Source of the DNA: Stagnihabitans lacustris | GTDB taxonomy: Bacteria; Pseudomonadota; Alphaproteobacteria; Rhodobacterales; Rhodobacteraceae | DNA: 64,000 nucleotides | Direction: 5' to 3' | Assembly: GCF_025950525.1 (NCBI RefSeq) | Contig: NZ_JAPDGS010000004.1 | Span: 1 to 64,000, forward strand | Shown here: positions 19,432-29,913 of the stretch, in pieces | Layout: each line of letters starts with the position of its first letter | Numbering within the stretch: position 1 is the stretch's first letter | Program-made: the position numbers and the translations under genes | The notes under the pieces: model-generated | Database searches by the model: none | What the model was told of the DNA's origin: nothing | Seen by the model: only the letters and a program-made list of their open reading frames with translations

Positions 19432-20198
19432 TACTTGCCGTAGATGTCGAAGTCGAAATAGGGCTTCGAGATGGCGTCATAGGTGCCATCCGCGCGGATC
19501 GCCTTGATCGCCTCGTTCAGCGTCGCAAGCAGCGGATCGCCCTTGCGCAGACCAAAGCCGACGCCTGCACCCAAGATCTCGGCGTCATCGGCCACGGCGC
19601 CGACCGCTTCGCAGCAGGCCATGCCGGCTTCCGACTTCAGGAAAGCGTCCATGGCAATCGAGTCGCCCATGACCGCATCAACACGGCCCGCCGCCAGATC
19701 CTGATTGTGTTCGTCCAGGGTCTGATAGGTTTTGACCTCGGCCGCGACCGGGGCGAAATACTTCTGCGTATAGGCCTCATGCGTGGTGGCAACCTGGACG
19801 CCGATGATCTTGCCGGTCAGACCGGCCGGATCGGCGGTGATGCCAGAACCCTTGGCGGTGACAATCATCGCCGGGGTGTTGTAATACTTGTCCGAGAAGT
19901 CGATGGTCTTGGCGCGTTCCGCCGTGATCGACATCGACGACATGATGACGTCGATCTGACCCGAGGTCAGGGCGGGGATGATGCCATCCCAAGCCGTCGG
20001 CGTGATCACACATTCAATCGCGGCCTGCTTGCAGATTGCGACCATGAAATCGACCTCCCAGCCCACCCAGTTGCCCGAAGCGTCGGGCGAGGTGAAGGGC
20101 GGATAGGGCTCGGCTGCGACGCCGATCTTGACGGGCTCGGCCAGGGCGGCGGTGCCCAAAGCCAGGGCCGCGGCGGTGGCGAGAAGGATCTTTTTCAT
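19431..20198 (-). CDS. Polar amino acid-binding periplasmic protein (HisJ/ArtJ/LAO type)
   Basis: A 255-residue family 3 solute-binding protein with a signal peptide (MKKILLATAAALALGTAALA). Ligand-domain blocks EPYPPFTSPDASGNWVGWEVD, DGIIPALTSGQIDVIMSSMS and ITAERAKTIDFSDKYY are typical of Lys/Arg/Orn/His or opine binding. The ligand cannot be fixed further. A purine-rich AAGGAGACTCCC region precedes the ATG. Confidence 0.92.
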   Translation of the reverse strand: MKKILLATAAALALGTAALAEPVKIGVAAEPYPPFTSPDASGNWVGWEVDFMVAICKQAAIECVITPTAWDGIIPALTSGQIDVIMSSMSITAERAKTIDFSDKYYNTPAMIVTAKGSGITADPAGLTGKIIGVQVATTHEAYTQKYFAPVAAEVKTYQTLDEHNQDLAAGRVDAVMGDSIAMDAFLKSEAGMACCEAVGAVADDAEILGAGVGFGLRKGDPLLATLNEAIKAIRADGTYDAISKPYFDFDIYGK

Positions 20199-20242
20199 GG
20201 GAGTCTCCTTGTTGGACGTCTTTTGGACGGATTTTTGGGGCC

Positions 20243-21016
20243 TTAGCCCACGGTTTTCAGGAACTGCTTCAGCCGTTCCGATTTGGGCGCGCCGAACAGC
20301 TCTTCGGGCGGGCCTTCTTCTTCGATCACCCCATTGTGGAGGTAGATCACATGGCTTGCCACTTCACGGGCAAAGCGCATCTCATGGGTCACAAGGATCA
20401 TGGTGCGGCCCTCGTCGGCCAGCCCCTTGATCACCTGCAGCACCTCTCCGACCAGTTCGGGGTCAAGGGCGCTTGTGGGTTCGTCAAACAGCATGGCTTT
20501 GGGGTCGATGGCCAGCGCGCGGGCAATGGCGGCGCGCTGTTGCTGGCCGCCCGACATGAAGGCGGGATAGGCGTCCTCTTTGGCCGCAAGACCCACGCGG
20601 TCCAACAGCTTGCGGGCGCGGGCAATCGCCTGATCCTTGGGGACCTTCAGCACATGCACCGGAACCTCGATCAGGTTCTCCAGCACGGTCTTGTGGGTCC
20701 AGAGGTTAAAGTTCTGAAACACCATGCCCAGGCTCTGGCGGATGCGTTCCAGTTGCTTGCGGTCGGCCGGCGCGCCATCGGGCTTCATCTTGACCGCCTC
20801 GCCCGCAACCTCGATCTGACCGCCCGAGGGGGTCTCAAGGAAGTTGATGCAGCGCAGCATGGTCGACTTGCCCGAACCCGAGCCGCCGATGATCGCCACC
20901 ACATCGCCTTCGCGTGCCGTAAGGGAAACGCCTTTCAGCACCTCGTGGCTGCCAAAGCTCTTGTGCAAGCCAGTCACACGGATGGCGTCAGGCTGCGACG
21001 ATATCGCAGATGTCAT
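20243..21016 (-). CDS. Polar amino acid ABC transporter ATPase (HisP/ArtP type)
   Basis: A 257-residue ABC ATPase. Walker A is GGSGSGKST (about residues 43-51), the Q-loop lies in GMVFQNFNLWTH, the signature is MSGGQQQRAAIARAL, Walker B is AMLFDEPTSALDPE, and the switch His is in VTHEMRFARE. It heads the operon ATPase, binding protein, permease, permease. Confidence 0.94.
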   Translation of the reverse strand: MTSAISSQPDAIRVTGLHKSFGSHEVLKGVSLTAREGDVVAIIGGSGSGKSTMLRCINFLETPSGGQIEVAGEAVKMKPDGAPADRKQLERIRQSLGMVFQNFNLWTHKTVLENLIEVPVHVLKVPKDQAIARARKLLDRVGLAAKEDAYPAFMSGGQQQRAAIARALAIDPKAMLFDEPTSALDPELVGEVLQVIKGLADEGRTMILVTHEMRFAREVASHVIYLHNGVIEEEGPPEELFGAPKSERLKQFLKTVG

Positions 21017-21136
21017 TCAGAACTCCCCGCACCGGCATGTCTCTGCCGTTTCAGGCAGTTGACCCAAGGCCGCGGGATTGTGCAAGCGATTATTTTGTCG
21101 GCACCCTGTGGGCAGGGCGCGAGGCCCCCGGCCTGC

Positions 21137-21694
21137 CTATTCCATGTTCGTATGGCGGGCGCGCATCTGGTCGGCGCCCTGTTGCAGGCGGTCGCGCAAG
21201 GTCAGGACCAGAAGTTCAAAGGCCAGGAACATCGTGCCTTCAAAGACCGACCCCATGGGCAGGATGGACGAGGGCGCCGATTGGTCGCGCGCCATGGTCT
21301 GCACCGGGATCACCATGCGCACATCGGCGGCCCGGGCATCGGGGCCGTCGGGCTCAGCGGTGATGCAGGCGACCTTGGCCCCCGCGCCGCGCGCCTGGGC
21401 GATCAGGGCGTTGACCGTCGCCAACCGCCCCGGACCGGAGGCCACAAACAGCAGGTCGCCGCGCCCGACAGGCGGACAGGACATGTCGCCCTGCACATGC
21501 ACATCGCACCCCAGGTGATACAGCCGCATCGCCAGCGCCCGCATCATCAACCCTTCCCGCCCACAGCCATAGACCACGATCTTCCGGGCTGACGCGATGG
21601 TTTCGGTCAGGATGCGGAAATCGGCGGCCGAGATGGCCGCTGCGCCCTGGGCCAATTCCAGGGCGGCGGCGGTGGCGAGATCGGGAAGGCTCAT
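21137..21694 (-). CDS. SIS-domain protein, 6-phospho-3-hexuloisomerase-like
   Basis: A 185-residue single SIS-domain protein resembling 6-phospho-3-hexuloisomerase. The nucleotide/sugar-phosphate fold shows in IVVYGCGREGLMMRALAMRL (about residues 39-58) and LLFVASGPGRLATVNALI. The ATG at 21694 overlaps the beta-galactosidase stop (ATGA), so the two are coupled; four more codons upstream are possible. The substrate is unknown. It is the distal gene of the dgoK-dgoA-lactonase-GH42 operon, where a phosphohexulose isomerase is not part of the standard route. Confidence 0.75.
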   Translation of the reverse strand: MSLPDLATAAALELAQGAAAISAADFRILTETIASARKIVVYGCGREGLMMRALAMRLYHLGCDVHVQGDMSCPPVGRGDLLFVASGPGRLATVNALIAQARGAGAKVACITAEPDGPDARAADVRMVIPVQTMARDQSAPSSILPMGSVFEGTMFLAFELLVLTLRDRLQQGADQMRARHTNME

Positions 21695-23616
21695 GACCGG
21701 CTCCAATGCACATCCGCGGCGGGGATGGTGACACCGTCATGGGTGACGGCATGAGGATTGTAGTTGATCAGGAAGGTCCAGTCACCAGAGGTCCTGCGGC
21801 GCAGCCCCTGCGGCATGTGTTGGATTTTAAGCTTACGTTCACTGGCCATCGTGGTGACGATGCGGTCCAAAGCCTCGTCATCAGCCCAACCGCACAGGTA
21901 ATGGACATTGCCTTGCCGCACCAGGGCCGGAAAGCCGTCTTGGGTCATTTCGACCACATGGGCGGTTTCCACCTTTTCGCGCCAATGTTTGAAATGGCCA
22001 CCCAAGGCGAGGGGCACGGTCACATCGGGGGGAAAGGATTCGACCCGCGCCACCGTCGCCTCCAGCCCCGGCAGATTGGGCGGCAGGGGGAGGGGGGTGG
22101 CGAAGCTTTCCGTCTTGGCATTGGTCCGGGGGCCCGCCAGGACCAGCCCCGTGTAGTCGGCCAGGGCCGCCTTCATGGCCGGCGTCAGGGTCGCCACACC
22201 GGGCAGGGCCACGATCTGATAGGCCGAAAGATCGGTCGTGTCGGGGGCCAGGATGTCGATGTCCAACCCCAGCCGCCGAAAGGCGCGGTAGGTGTCAAAG
22301 GCCAGGCGGAAATAGCTGAAATCGCGGCCCTGGGGCTGCGTGGTCCAGGCCCAATCGGATTTGTAGTCGAAGACCAGCGCCACTTGGGCGCGGGCGCCTG
22401 CGACATCGGGGAGGTCTTTCAGCTCGCGGGCGACGCGGGCGACTTCCTCATAAGCCGGAGCCGGGGCGCTGTCGGGGCGCAGGATACCGGCGTGCATGGT
22501 TTCCTGCGCAAAGGGCGCCTGACGCCAGCGGAAATAGCTGACCACCTCGGCGCCATGGGCAAAGGCCTCCCAGGCCCAAAGCCGCGCCATGCCGGGCAGG
22601 GGATCGGGGTTCCAGGGCGCCCAGTTCACCGGGCCGGGCTGTTGCTCCATCACCCACCAGCGGCCGCCGACCTGGTCCTTGCCCGACCGCCGCGCCCCCA
22701 CGGCGCGGTAGAGGTCGTGGTGGAAGGCCTGGAAGTCGGGGTCGCCTTGGCGCAGGAAGTGGCGCTTGTGGGCATCGCTGGCAAAACCCCGGTCGCCCAG
22801 AAAGCCGATGGGATAGGCGTCCCAGGTGGCAATCTCCAGATCGTCGCCCAGGTCGAAATGGTCGAAGTCGGTGACTTGGCCCATGTAGTTATGCGAGATC
22901 GGCGCCGGTGAGTGTTTGCGGATGATGTCGGTTTGCAGCCGGTTAAAGCTGACGACCTCTTCGCTGGCGAATTTGCGGAAGTCCATGACCCAGGCCGGGT
23001 TGGGTTCGGTCACGGTCAGGTTCGGCAAGCCGATTTCGGAAAAGTCGCGGTATTCCATCGACCAAAAGACATTGCCCCAGGCGCGGTTCAGCGCATCGAC
23101 CGATTGGTAACGCTGCGCCAGCCAGTCCTGAAACGCGGTCTTGGCGGCGTCGGAATAGGACAGCACCGTCTTGTGGCAGGCATATTCATTGTCGGTCTGC
23201 CAGGCGGCGACATGGGGGTTTTTCCCATAGCGAACAGCCATTTCCGTGACGATCTTCGCGCAATCCTGCCGATAGCCGCGGTGCGAAAAGTCGTAATGCC
23301 GGCGCGAGCCAAAGCCGCGTTGATGGCCCAGCGTATCGACCGCCAGCATGTCGGGCCATTTGTCCAGCATCCAGCGCGGCGGCGTCGCCGTCGGTGTGCC
23401 AAGAACGACCCGCAACCCCTTGGCGCCCAAGACTTCTATCGCCCGGTCCAGCCAGTCCCAGTCATAGCGGCCGGGTTCCGGCTCCATCCGGCTCCAGGCG
23501 AATTCGGCGATCCGGACATAGGTCAGGCCCAGGTCGGCCATGCGGCGGGCGTCCTCTTGCCAGACCGCCTCGTCCCATTGTTCGGGGTAGTAACAGACAC
23601 CAAGCGCGCGTTTCAT
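21691..23616 (-). CDS. GH42 beta-galactosidase
   Basis: A 641-residue glycoside hydrolase family 42 enzyme. The N-terminus GVCYYPEQWDEAVWQEDARR and AEFAWSRMEPEPGRYDWDWL are the classic GH42 opening of the TIM barrel. The acid/base region is WQTDNEYACH (about residues 138-147, Glu in NE). The nucleophile region is likely MEQQPGPVNW near residue 323. No signal peptide, so it acts in the cytoplasm on imported galactosides. Seven bases separate it from the lactonase gene upstream. Confidence 0.93.
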   Translation of the reverse strand: MKRALGVCYYPEQWDEAVWQEDARRMADLGLTYVRIAEFAWSRMEPEPGRYDWDWLDRAIEVLGAKGLRVVLGTPTATPPRWMLDKWPDMLAVDTLGHQRGFGSRRHYDFSHRGYRQDCAKIVTEMAVRYGKNPHVAAWQTDNEYACHKTVLSYSDAAKTAFQDWLAQRYQSVDALNRAWGNVFWSMEYRDFSEIGLPNLTVTEPNPAWVMDFRKFASEEVVSFNRLQTDIIRKHSPAPISHNYMGQVTDFDHFDLGDDLEIATWDAYPIGFLGDRGFASDAHKRHFLRQGDPDFQAFHHDLYRAVGARRSGKDQVGGRWWVMEQQPGPVNWAPWNPDPLPGMARLWAWEAFAHGAEVVSYFRWRQAPFAQETMHAGILRPDSAPAPAYEEVARVARELKDLPDVAGARAQVALVFDYKSDWAWTTQPQGRDFSYFRLAFDTYRAFRRLGLDIDILAPDTTDLSAYQIVALPGVATLTPAMKAALADYTGLVLAGPRTNAKTESFATPLPLPPNLPGLEATVARVESFPPDVTVPLALGGHFKHWREKVETAHVVEMTQDGFPALVRQGNVHYLCGWADDEALDRIVTTMASERKLKIQHMPQGLRRRTSGDWTFLINYNPHAVTHDGVTIPAADVHWSRS

Positions 23617-23623
23617 CAGGGCC

Positions 23624-24478
23624 TCAGGGCAGGAATTTCGGTTCGTCGAGGCCTTCGCCTACGCCTTCAAAGGCAAAGACCTTGCCGGCGTCGGGATATT
23701 GGGCCAGAGCCTCGGGGGACATGTCTTCAAGCGCGGTGGTCACATACAGCGTCGCCATCCCCGGACCGCCAAAGGCGCAACATGAGGTATGGGGCGCATC
23801 CACCTTGATTTCCCTCAGGAATTCGCCCGCAGCAGAGTAACAGGCGACCCGCGCCGACCCCCATTGCGCGTTCCAGAAGTTGCCGGCCGCGTCGATGGTC
23901 GCGCCATCGGGGTAAATCTCGGTGCCGGTGAAATCAAGAAAGACCTCGCGTTCGGCACAGGGCCAGCCCGCTTCGTCCAGCGCCACTTTCCACACCGTCT
24001 GCGCCATCGTGTCGGCGAAATAGCCGGTGCGGCCATCAGGGGCAAAGCAGATCGCATTGGGAATGGAAACGCCGTCATAGATCTTGCGCGTATCGCCCTT
24101 ATACAGCCGATAAATCGCGCCCTTGCCCTGACGGTCGCCCGCCTTGGCCATGGTGCCGATCCAAAAGCCACCCTGACGGTCGACCTTGCCGTCGTTGCTG
24201 CGCATGTCGGGCCGGTCGGCCTCGATGGGCACCAGGAGTTCCGTCTCGCCGGTTTCCAGCGACATCAGGTAAACCCCATCCTCGGCCGCCACGATCGAGA
24301 TGTAATAGCCCACCGCCCCCATGGCCGAAACCATGCCGGGGAAGTCCCATTCGCGCGGCCCATTGCCATCGACCGAGCGCAACTTGCGCCCCAGGATGTC
24401 GAACCAGAAGGGGCGCAGTTGCGACGGGTGCCAGATGATCCCCTCGCCCAGGGTGTTGATGCGGTCGTCGTAGATCAC
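23624..24478 (-). CDS. SMP-30/gluconolactonase-family sugar lactonase (probable galactonolactonase)
   Basis: A 284-residue six-bladed propeller of the SMP-30/LRE family. It has the metal-binding blocks GEGIIWHP (Glu, residue 12), [19 protein letters not shown] (Asn and Asp), [12 protein letters not shown] and [16 protein letters not shown]. The start is GTG at 24478, which overlaps the dgoA stop (GTGA). Operon context with dgoA, dgoK and beta-galactosidase supports galactono-lactone as substrate, inferred only from context. Confidence 0.85.
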   Translation of the reverse strand: MIYDDRINTLGEGIIWHPSQLRPFWFDILGRKLRSVDGNGPREWDFPGMVSAMGAVGYYISIVAAEDGVYLMSLETGETELLVPIEADRPDMRSNDGKVDRQGGFWIGTMAKAGDRQGKGAIYRLYKGDTRKIYDGVSIPNAICFAPDGRTGYFADTMAQTVWKVALDEAGWPCAEREVFLDFTGTEIYPDGATIDAAGNFWNAQWGSARVACYSAAGEFLREIKVDAPHTSCCAFGGPGMATLYVTTALEDMSPEALAQYPDAGKVFAFEGVGEGLDEPKFLP

Positions 24479-25077
24479 TTCAGGGCCTCATCATATGCGG
24501 TGACGATGTCGCGGGCGCGGGCGGTGACTTCGGCCACCGTCAGCCCGGGGGTGTAAAGGGCGGTGCCGATGCCAAAGCCGTCGCAGCCCGCCTTGATCCA
24601 TTGGCCGAAGTTATGGGCGCCTGCGCCGCCGACGGCATAGACCTGCGTGCCCTTGGGCAGGACGGCGCGCATGGCCTTGACGCCATCGGGGCCGATCAGG
24701 CTGGCCGGGAAGATTTTCAGCCCATCGGCGCCAGCCTTCAGCGCGGCAAAGCATTCGGTTGGGGTCATGACGCCGGGCCAGCTTGCCATGCCGCGCGCCT
24801 TGGTCGCGGCGATGACCTCGGCGTCGGCATTGGGGGAAACGATCAGCGTGCCGCCCGCGTCCTGCACCTGCGCCACCTGTTCCACGGTCAGAACCGTGCC
24901 CGCGCCGATCTGGGCCTGGGCATTGAACGCCCGTGCCATCTGGCCGATGGAGTTCATCGGATCGGGCGAGTTCAGCGGCACTTCGATGCGGGTGATGCCG
25001 GCGGCGATCAGCGCCTCGGCCATGGGCAGGGCCTCGGACGGGGTCAGGCCGCGCAGGATGGCGATGATGTTGCGCAA
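24475..25077 (-). CDS. dgoA: 2-dehydro-3-deoxy-6-phosphogalactonate aldolase
   Basis: A 200-residue class I KDPG/KDPGal aldolase that splits 2-keto-3-deoxy-6-phosphogalactonate to pyruvate and glyceraldehyde 3-phosphate. Motifs: [13 protein letters not shown] at the start, [21 protein letters not shown], and the Schiff-base lysine in [10 protein letters not shown] (about residue 122). The start codon is TTG at 25077, two bases after the dgoK stop, with GGAGA about 8 bases upstream. Confidence 0.93.
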   Translation of the reverse strand: MRNIIAILRGLTPSEALPMAEALIAAGITRIEVPLNSPDPMNSIGQMARAFNAQAQIGAGTVLTVEQVAQVQDAGGTLIVSPNADAEVIAATKARGMASWPGVMTPTECFAALKAGADGLKIFPASLIGPDGVKAMRAVLPKGTQVYAVGGAGAHNFGQWIKAGCDGFGIGTALYTPGLTVAEVTARARDIVTAYDEALK

Positions 25078-25079
25078 GT

Positions 25080-25976
25080 TCAGGTCTCCAGGTTCAGACG
25101 CAAGCCCGCAAGCCCCGCAAGGGTGCAGGCGGTGGCGTCAAGGATTTCGGCGGTCAGGCCTTGGGTGGCCAAGGCCCGGGCATAAGAGGCCGAAAGCGTG
25201 GATGCCCCGATCAGCTTGACCGGCTGGCCCAGCCAATAGGGCTTGGCGCCCGCCAGTTCGATGCCAATCAAGAGCCCCGAAAGCCGGGCGCGCGCATGGG
25301 CACCGGGCAGGGCGTGCAACAGCCCCTCGGCGCGCAGGGAAAACAGCCGGGCCGCGATGCGGTCAGGGCGGGAAAGGGCCTCGGACAGGCCCTCATCAAA
25401 GGCCGTGTCGTCCCAGCCATCCGCCATGGAGTGACGCAGCACCGATTGCCCCGACAAAAGCGCAAACAGCTCTCCGGTCATATAGGTCTGGAACGAGACG
25501 ACCTCACCCGCCGAGATATGGGCCCATTTCGAATGGGTGCCGGGCAGGCAGAAGACACCGTCGAACCCGGGGTAAAGCGCCAGGGCGCCGGCCAACTGGG
25601 TCTCTTCGCCGCGCATGACATCGGCGGGTTTGGATTGGCTCAGGCCGGGGGCGATGCGGACATCCAGGCGCGGGTCCTGGGTCGCAACCCGGATCAGGCC
25701 ATGCGCATCGGTGGGGGTGCAGGGGACGGCGCGGTAAGTGGCCTCACGCCAGCCTTGACGCGCGCCGACCATGCCGCAAGCAAGGACCAGAGTTTCACCG
25801 GCATCCTTGGGGGCAAGCCAGGGCTCTGCCAGCTCCAACAGGGCGGCTTCGAATTCATGAGGGGCAAGTTTGCCCATGCCCTTGGGGCTTTCGCCATGGG
25901 CTGTGGGACCATCGGGTCCCATGGCCCAGGCCCGCAGGTTCGACGTGCCCCAATCGACGGCAATCCAAGGTTTCAT
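25080..25976 (-). CDS. dgoK: 2-dehydro-3-deoxygalactonokinase
   Basis: A 298-residue DgoK-family kinase that phosphorylates 2-keto-3-deoxygalactonate. The N-terminal phosphate-binding block [14 protein letters not shown] and the DgoK motif [13 protein letters not shown] (about residues 141-153) are clear. First gene of a five-gene operon (dgoK, dgoA, lactonase, GH42, SIS). Galactose dehydrogenase, galactonate dehydratase and a transporter are not in the window. Confidence 0.94.
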   Translation of the reverse strand: MKPWIAVDWGTSNLRAWAMGPDGPTAHGESPKGMGKLAPHEFEAALLELAEPWLAPKDAGETLVLACGMVGARQGWREATYRAVPCTPTDAHGLIRVATQDPRLDVRIAPGLSQSKPADVMRGEETQLAGALALYPGFDGVFCLPGTHSKWAHISAGEVVSFQTYMTGELFALLSGQSVLRHSMADGWDDTAFDEGLSEALSRPDRIAARLFSLRAEGLLHALPGAHARARLSGLLIGIELAGAKPYWLGQPVKLIGASTLSASYARALATQGLTAEILDATACTLAGLAGLRLNLET

Positions 25977-26046
25977 TCTGCCCCCCTTTTAGCTCGCGCA
26001 GTTTTGCCCTGACATCGCGGTCAGGGCAAGTGTTTCCCAAAGGGGT

Positions 26047-26060
26047 GGGAAAATTTTACT
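26047..26060. promoter_or_regulatory. AT-rich palindrome upstream of dgoK
   Basis: GGGAAAATTTTACT contains the 8-bp palindrome AAAATTTT, about 75 bases before the dgoK start, in the gap between dgoK and glcB. A wider GGGAA...TTCCC symmetry also exists. It is a candidate operator or promoter region; no regulator gene adjoins it. Confidence 0.3.
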
Positions 26061-26125
26061 AAACTTCCCCCGCAGGGCCGCGTCCAAAGCGTGAAGGGTC
26101 ATGCTTCCACCGCTCAGCCCGGGTC

Positions 26126-28261
26126 TCAGCCCTTTTTCACCAGGCGCGCGGCGTGCAACAGCGGTTCCGTATAGCCCGAAGGCTGCGTGCGCCCCTTGAA
26201 GACCAGATCGCGCGCCGCGTTCCAGGCCACACCGTTATAGGCGGGCGCCATCGGCACATACAGGGGATCGCCCGCGTTCTGCCGGTCGACCACAAGCGCC
26301 ATCTTGCGCAAGGCGGCCTCGACGTCCCCTGCGCTGACCACCCCGTGATGCAGCCAGTTCGCGATATGCTGGGCCGAGATACGGCAGGTCGCGCGGTCCT
26401 CCATCAGGCCTATGTCGTTGATATCGGGCACTTTGGAACAGCCCACCCCCTGATCCACCCAGCGCACGACATAGCCGAGGATGCCTTGGGCGTTGTTTTC
26501 CACCTCACGCGCGATTTGGTCGGGCGTCCATTTCTGATAGGCGGCCAGCGGGATTTCCAGGATGGTTTCCACATAGGTCCGCCGCCCGCCCTTGGCCAGC
26601 CGCGCTTGCACCCCAAAGACGTCGATCCGGTGGTAATGCAGCGCATGCAGCGTGGCGGCGGTCGGAGAGGGCACCCAGGCGCAATTGGCCCCGGCCTTGG
26701 GATGGTCGATCTTTTGCTCCAGCATGGCCGCCATCAGATCGGGCGCGGCCCACATGCCCTTGCCGATCTGCGCCCGCCCCGAAAGCCCACATTCCAGCCC
26801 AATATCGACATTCTGGTTTTCATAGGCGCCGATCCAGGACTTGCGCTTGATGAAATCCTTGCGGGAAAACGCACCCGCCTCCATCGAGGTGTGGATTTCG
26901 TCCCCGGTGCGATCCAGGAAGCCGGTGTTGATGAAAGCCACCCGAGATTTCGCCGCCCGGATGCACTCTTTCAGGTTGACCGAAGTGCGGCGTTCCTCGT
27001 CCATGATCCCCAGTTTGACCGTATTGGCGGGCAGGCCAAGGAAGGCCTCGACCTGGGCCATGGTTTCCACGGCAAAGGCCACTTCCTCGGGCCCATGCAT
27101 CTTGGGCTTCACCACATAGACTGACCCGCGATGCGAGTTGCGCGCCCCTGCGGTCCGGCGCAGATCATGTTTGGCGATCAGCACCGTGATGGCGGCATCC
27201 ATCAGCCCCTCGGGGACCTCGCGCCCCTCACGGTCCAGAATGGCGGGGTTGGTCATCAGGTGGCCCACATTGCGCACCCACAGCAAAGCGCGGCCCTTCA
27301 GCACCTTGGTGCCGCCATCGGGGGCGGTGAAGGTCCGGTCCTCGTTCAGGCGGCGGGTCATGGGATGGCCGCCCTTGTCGAAGCTTGCGGTCAAGGTGCC
27401 CTGCATCAGGCCCAGCCAGTTTTCATAGGCGCCCACCTTGTCCGCGGCGTCGACACAGGCCACCGAATCCTCGCAATCCATGATGGCCGAGACCGCGCTT
27501 TCGATCACCACATCGGCCAGCAGCGCCTGATCGCGCGCGCCGATCGGATGGGCGCGGTCAAAGACCAGTTCGACATGCAGCCCGTTGTTGACCAGCAAAA
27601 CCGAATCCGGCGCCTTGGGATTGCCCTTGAAGCCCGCGAATTTCGCCGGGTGCATCAGGGGCAGGTCGTCGATCAGAAGCGCTCCGTCGCGGATATGATA
27701 GCGCCGCACATCGGCATGGCTGGCCCCCGCAATCGGAAAGGCCTCGTCCAGGAAAACCCGGGCTTTCGCGACAACCCGCGCGCCATGGCCGCGTTCATAG
27801 GGGCCCTTGGGCGGCGTGCCAAGCGCGTCGGTGCCGTAAAGCGCGTCATAAAGGCTGCCCCAACGCGCGTTGGCGGCGTTCAGCGCGTAACGGGCATTGG
27901 TGACGGGGACGACCAGTTGCGGCCCGGGGATCTTGGCGATTTCCGGATCGACGCCTTCGGTCTCGATCTGGAAGGCCGGACCTTCGGGCTGCAGATAGCC
28001 GATCTGGCGCAGGAAAAACAGATAGGCGGCGGGGTCATGGGTGCGGCCGCGCTGCGACATATGCCATTGGTCGATGGCCTCTTGCAGCGCCTCACGCTTG
28101 GCCAGCAAAGCGCGGTTTTTCGGCCCAAGCTCATGGATCAGCGCGGAAAATCCTGCCCAAAAGGCCGCGGCCTCGGTGCCTGAACCGGGCAGGGCGCGGG
28201 TCTCGATGAACCCCGCCAGAATGTCATCGACCTGCAACCCGTTGCGTTCGACCCGTGCCAT
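26126..28261 (-). CDS. glcB: Malate synthase G
   Basis: A 711-residue malate synthase G condensing glyoxylate with acetyl-CoA. Active-site blocks include [16 protein letters not shown], the [14 protein letters not shown] segment, [11 protein letters not shown], and [16 protein letters not shown]. The ATG at 28261 has GGAGGG about 6 bases upstream and is preferred over one four codons earlier. Monocistronic, divergent from the trehalase gene across about 150 bp. Confidence 0.96.
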   Translation of the reverse strand: MARVERNGLQVDDILAGFIETRALPGSGTEAAAFWAGFSALIHELGPKNRALLAKREALQEAIDQWHMSQRGRTHDPAAYLFFLRQIGYLQPEGPAFQIETEGVDPEIAKIPGPQLVVPVTNARYALNAANARWGSLYDALYGTDALGTPPKGPYERGHGARVVAKARVFLDEAFPIAGASHADVRRYHIRDGALLIDDLPLMHPAKFAGFKGNPKAPDSVLLVNNGLHVELVFDRAHPIGARDQALLADVVIESAVSAIMDCEDSVACVDAADKVGAYENWLGLMQGTLTASFDKGGHPMTRRLNEDRTFTAPDGGTKVLKGRALLWVRNVGHLMTNPAILDREGREVPEGLMDAAITVLIAKHDLRRTAGARNSHRGSVYVVKPKMHGPEEVAFAVETMAQVEAFLGLPANTVKLGIMDEERRTSVNLKECIRAAKSRVAFINTGFLDRTGDEIHTSMEAGAFSRKDFIKRKSWIGAYENQNVDIGLECGLSGRAQIGKGMWAAPDLMAAMLEQKIDHPKAGANCAWVPSPTAATLHALHYHRIDVFGVQARLAKGGRRTYVETILEIPLAAYQKWTPDQIAREVENNAQGILGYVVRWVDQGVGCSKVPDINDIGLMEDRATCRISAQHIANWLHHGVVSAGDVEAALRKMALVVDRQNAGDPLYVPMAPAYNGVAWNAARDLVFKGRTQPSGYTEPLLHAARLVKKG

Positions 28262-28414
28262 GTGACCCTCCATTTTCGGGCAGTTGAACAGGGATCGGGC
28301 GGGGTCGCAAGCGGGGGCTTGGGGCGAAGCCGTATCAATCCAATCCGAAAAATCGGCTCAAAGCGCTTTGAATTGGGCGCAGCGGGTGGTAAGACCGCGC
28401 CACAAGGGGGCGCC

Positions 28415-29815
28415 ATGGAATATCCTGACCAGTCTTTGGGCGATCTGTTCACCGATCTGCATCTGTCGGGGCTGTGGCCCGATGGCAAGGTGATCTCGGA
28501 TGCCGTGCTTTTGGCGCCTGCCGATCAGATCGTCTGGGCCTATCACGAGGCGCAAAGGGCGGGGGCGGTCGACCTGAAGGCCTTTTTCGCCCGCTGGTTC
28601 GCGCCGGTTTCACGCGCAGAGGCGGCCTATCGGACCGATCCGGCGCATGGCCCCTTGCAGCACCTGCAGGCCCTGTGGCCGCATCTGACCCGGGGTCCTG
28701 ACCGGACCGAAAGGTCAAGTCGCATCCCGCTTCCGCATCCCTATGTCGTGGTGGGGGGCCGGTTCCAAGAGGCCTATTACTGGGACAGCTATTTCACGCA
28801 ACTGGGGCTGTTGAAGACCGGGCGTCACGCGCTCGTGGCCGACATGCTGCGCAATTTCGCCTGGTCGATTGGCACCTTCGGCCATATCCCGAACGGCTTT
28901 CGGACCTATTTCCTGACGCGCAGCCAGCCGCCGTTTTTCCCCTCCATGGTGCGCGATTATGGCCGGGCGACGGGCAACCTGACCGCCGCCTATGCCGAAT
29001 TCGGCCCCGAGATGGAGGCGGAGTATCAGTTTTTTCGTGACCGCCGCCATGTGGATGGCCTTGCCGCCTATGCCGACGAATCCCAGGCGCCGCGGGTCGA
29101 GATGCTGGGCCATGACCTGACGACCGGCGGCAGCGCCACCTATTTCCTGAACCTGCGGGCGGCTTGTGAAAGCGGTTGGGACTTCTCGGCGCGCTGGTAT
29201 GGCGCGGGGGGGCTGGAAACGATCCGCGCGCATGAGCTTTGGGCGGTCGATCTGAATTCCATCCTGCTGGTCAACGAAGAGATCCTGTTCGAGGCGACCG
29301 GGAAAGAGGTCTATGCCACGGCCGCCAAGGCCCGGCGTCAGGCCTTGCAAGAGCGGTTTTTCGCGGGCGGGTTCTTCCGCGATGTCGAGATTGCGACGGG
29401 GCGGCCCACGGATTTCACCTCGGCGGCGGGGCTGTTTCCGCTGTGGGCGGGGGCTGCGACCCAGGCGCAGGCGGCGCAGACGGTGGCGCATATGAAGGCG
29501 CATCTTTGGGCCCCCGGCGGGCTTTTGACCAGCGATGTCACCTCGGGTGAGCAATGGGACGCGCCGAACGGCTGGGCGCCCTTGCAATGGATCGCGCTGC
29601 AGGGGCTGCGGCGCTATGGGTATCACGCCGAGGCCGAAGACCTGCGCCGCCGCTGGCTGGCGACCTGCGATGCCGTGTTCCGCGCCACGGGCAAATTCGT
29701 CGAGAAATACAATGTGATGGACCCCACCGGCCCTTCGGGTGGCGGGGAATATGCGCTCCAAGACGGGTTTGGGTGGTCGAATGGGGTCTATCTGGACCTG
29801 ACGGACCCCGTCTGA
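28415..29815 (+). CDS. GH37 trehalase, cytoplasmic type
   Basis: A 466-residue glycoside hydrolase family 37 trehalase, hydrolysing trehalose to two glucose. Both family signatures are present: GGRFQEAYYWDSYF (about residues 113-126) and EQWDAPNGWAPLQW (about residues 380-393). There is no signal peptide, so it is expected in the cytoplasm (TreF-like). GGGGG lies 4 bases before the ATG. It is near an RpiR regulator but separated by an operator-like site, so co-regulation is not implied. Confidence 0.92.
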   Translation: MEYPDQSLGDLFTDLHLSGLWPDGKVISDAVLLAPADQIVWAYHEAQRAGAVDLKAFFARWFAPVSRAEAAYRTDPAHGPLQHLQALWPHLTRGPDRTERSSRIPLPHPYVVVGGRFQEAYYWDSYFTQLGLLKTGRHALVADMLRNFAWSIGTFGHIPNGFRTYFLTRSQPPFFPSMVRDYGRATGNLTAAYAEFGPEMEAEYQFFRDRRHVDGLAAYADESQAPRVEMLGHDLTTGGSATYFLNLRAACESGWDFSARWYGAGGLETIRAHELWAVDLNSILLVNEEILFEATGKEVYATAAKARRQALQERFFAGGFFRDVEIATGRPTDFTSAAGLFPLWAGAATQAQAAQTVAHMKAHLWAPGGLLTSDVTSGEQWDAPNGWAPLQWIALQGLRRYGYHAEAEDLRRRWLATCDAVFRATGKFVEKYNVMDPTGPSGGGEYALQDGFGWSNGVYLDLTDPV

Positions 29816-29836
29816 TCCCGCCTGACCCGAATTGCA

Positions 29837-29854
29837 CTGGAATTTTCGTTCCAG
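29837..29854 (+). promoter_or_regulatory. IolR-type operator (GGAA-N6-TTCC) before the RpiR regulator gene
   Basis: CTGGAATTTTCGTTCCAG is a near-perfect palindrome containing GGAA-N6-TTCC, 60 bases upstream of the regulator start. The same pattern lies upstream of iolC at 30937. GGAA-N6-TTCC is the described palindrome of rhizobial IolR. This supports autoregulation. Confidence 0.7.
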
Positions 29855-29913
29855 CTTGCTAGAACCTTGTTCCATACCCCGGCAGAAGGGCGCCGCGACA
29901 CAAGGGCAGGGAC

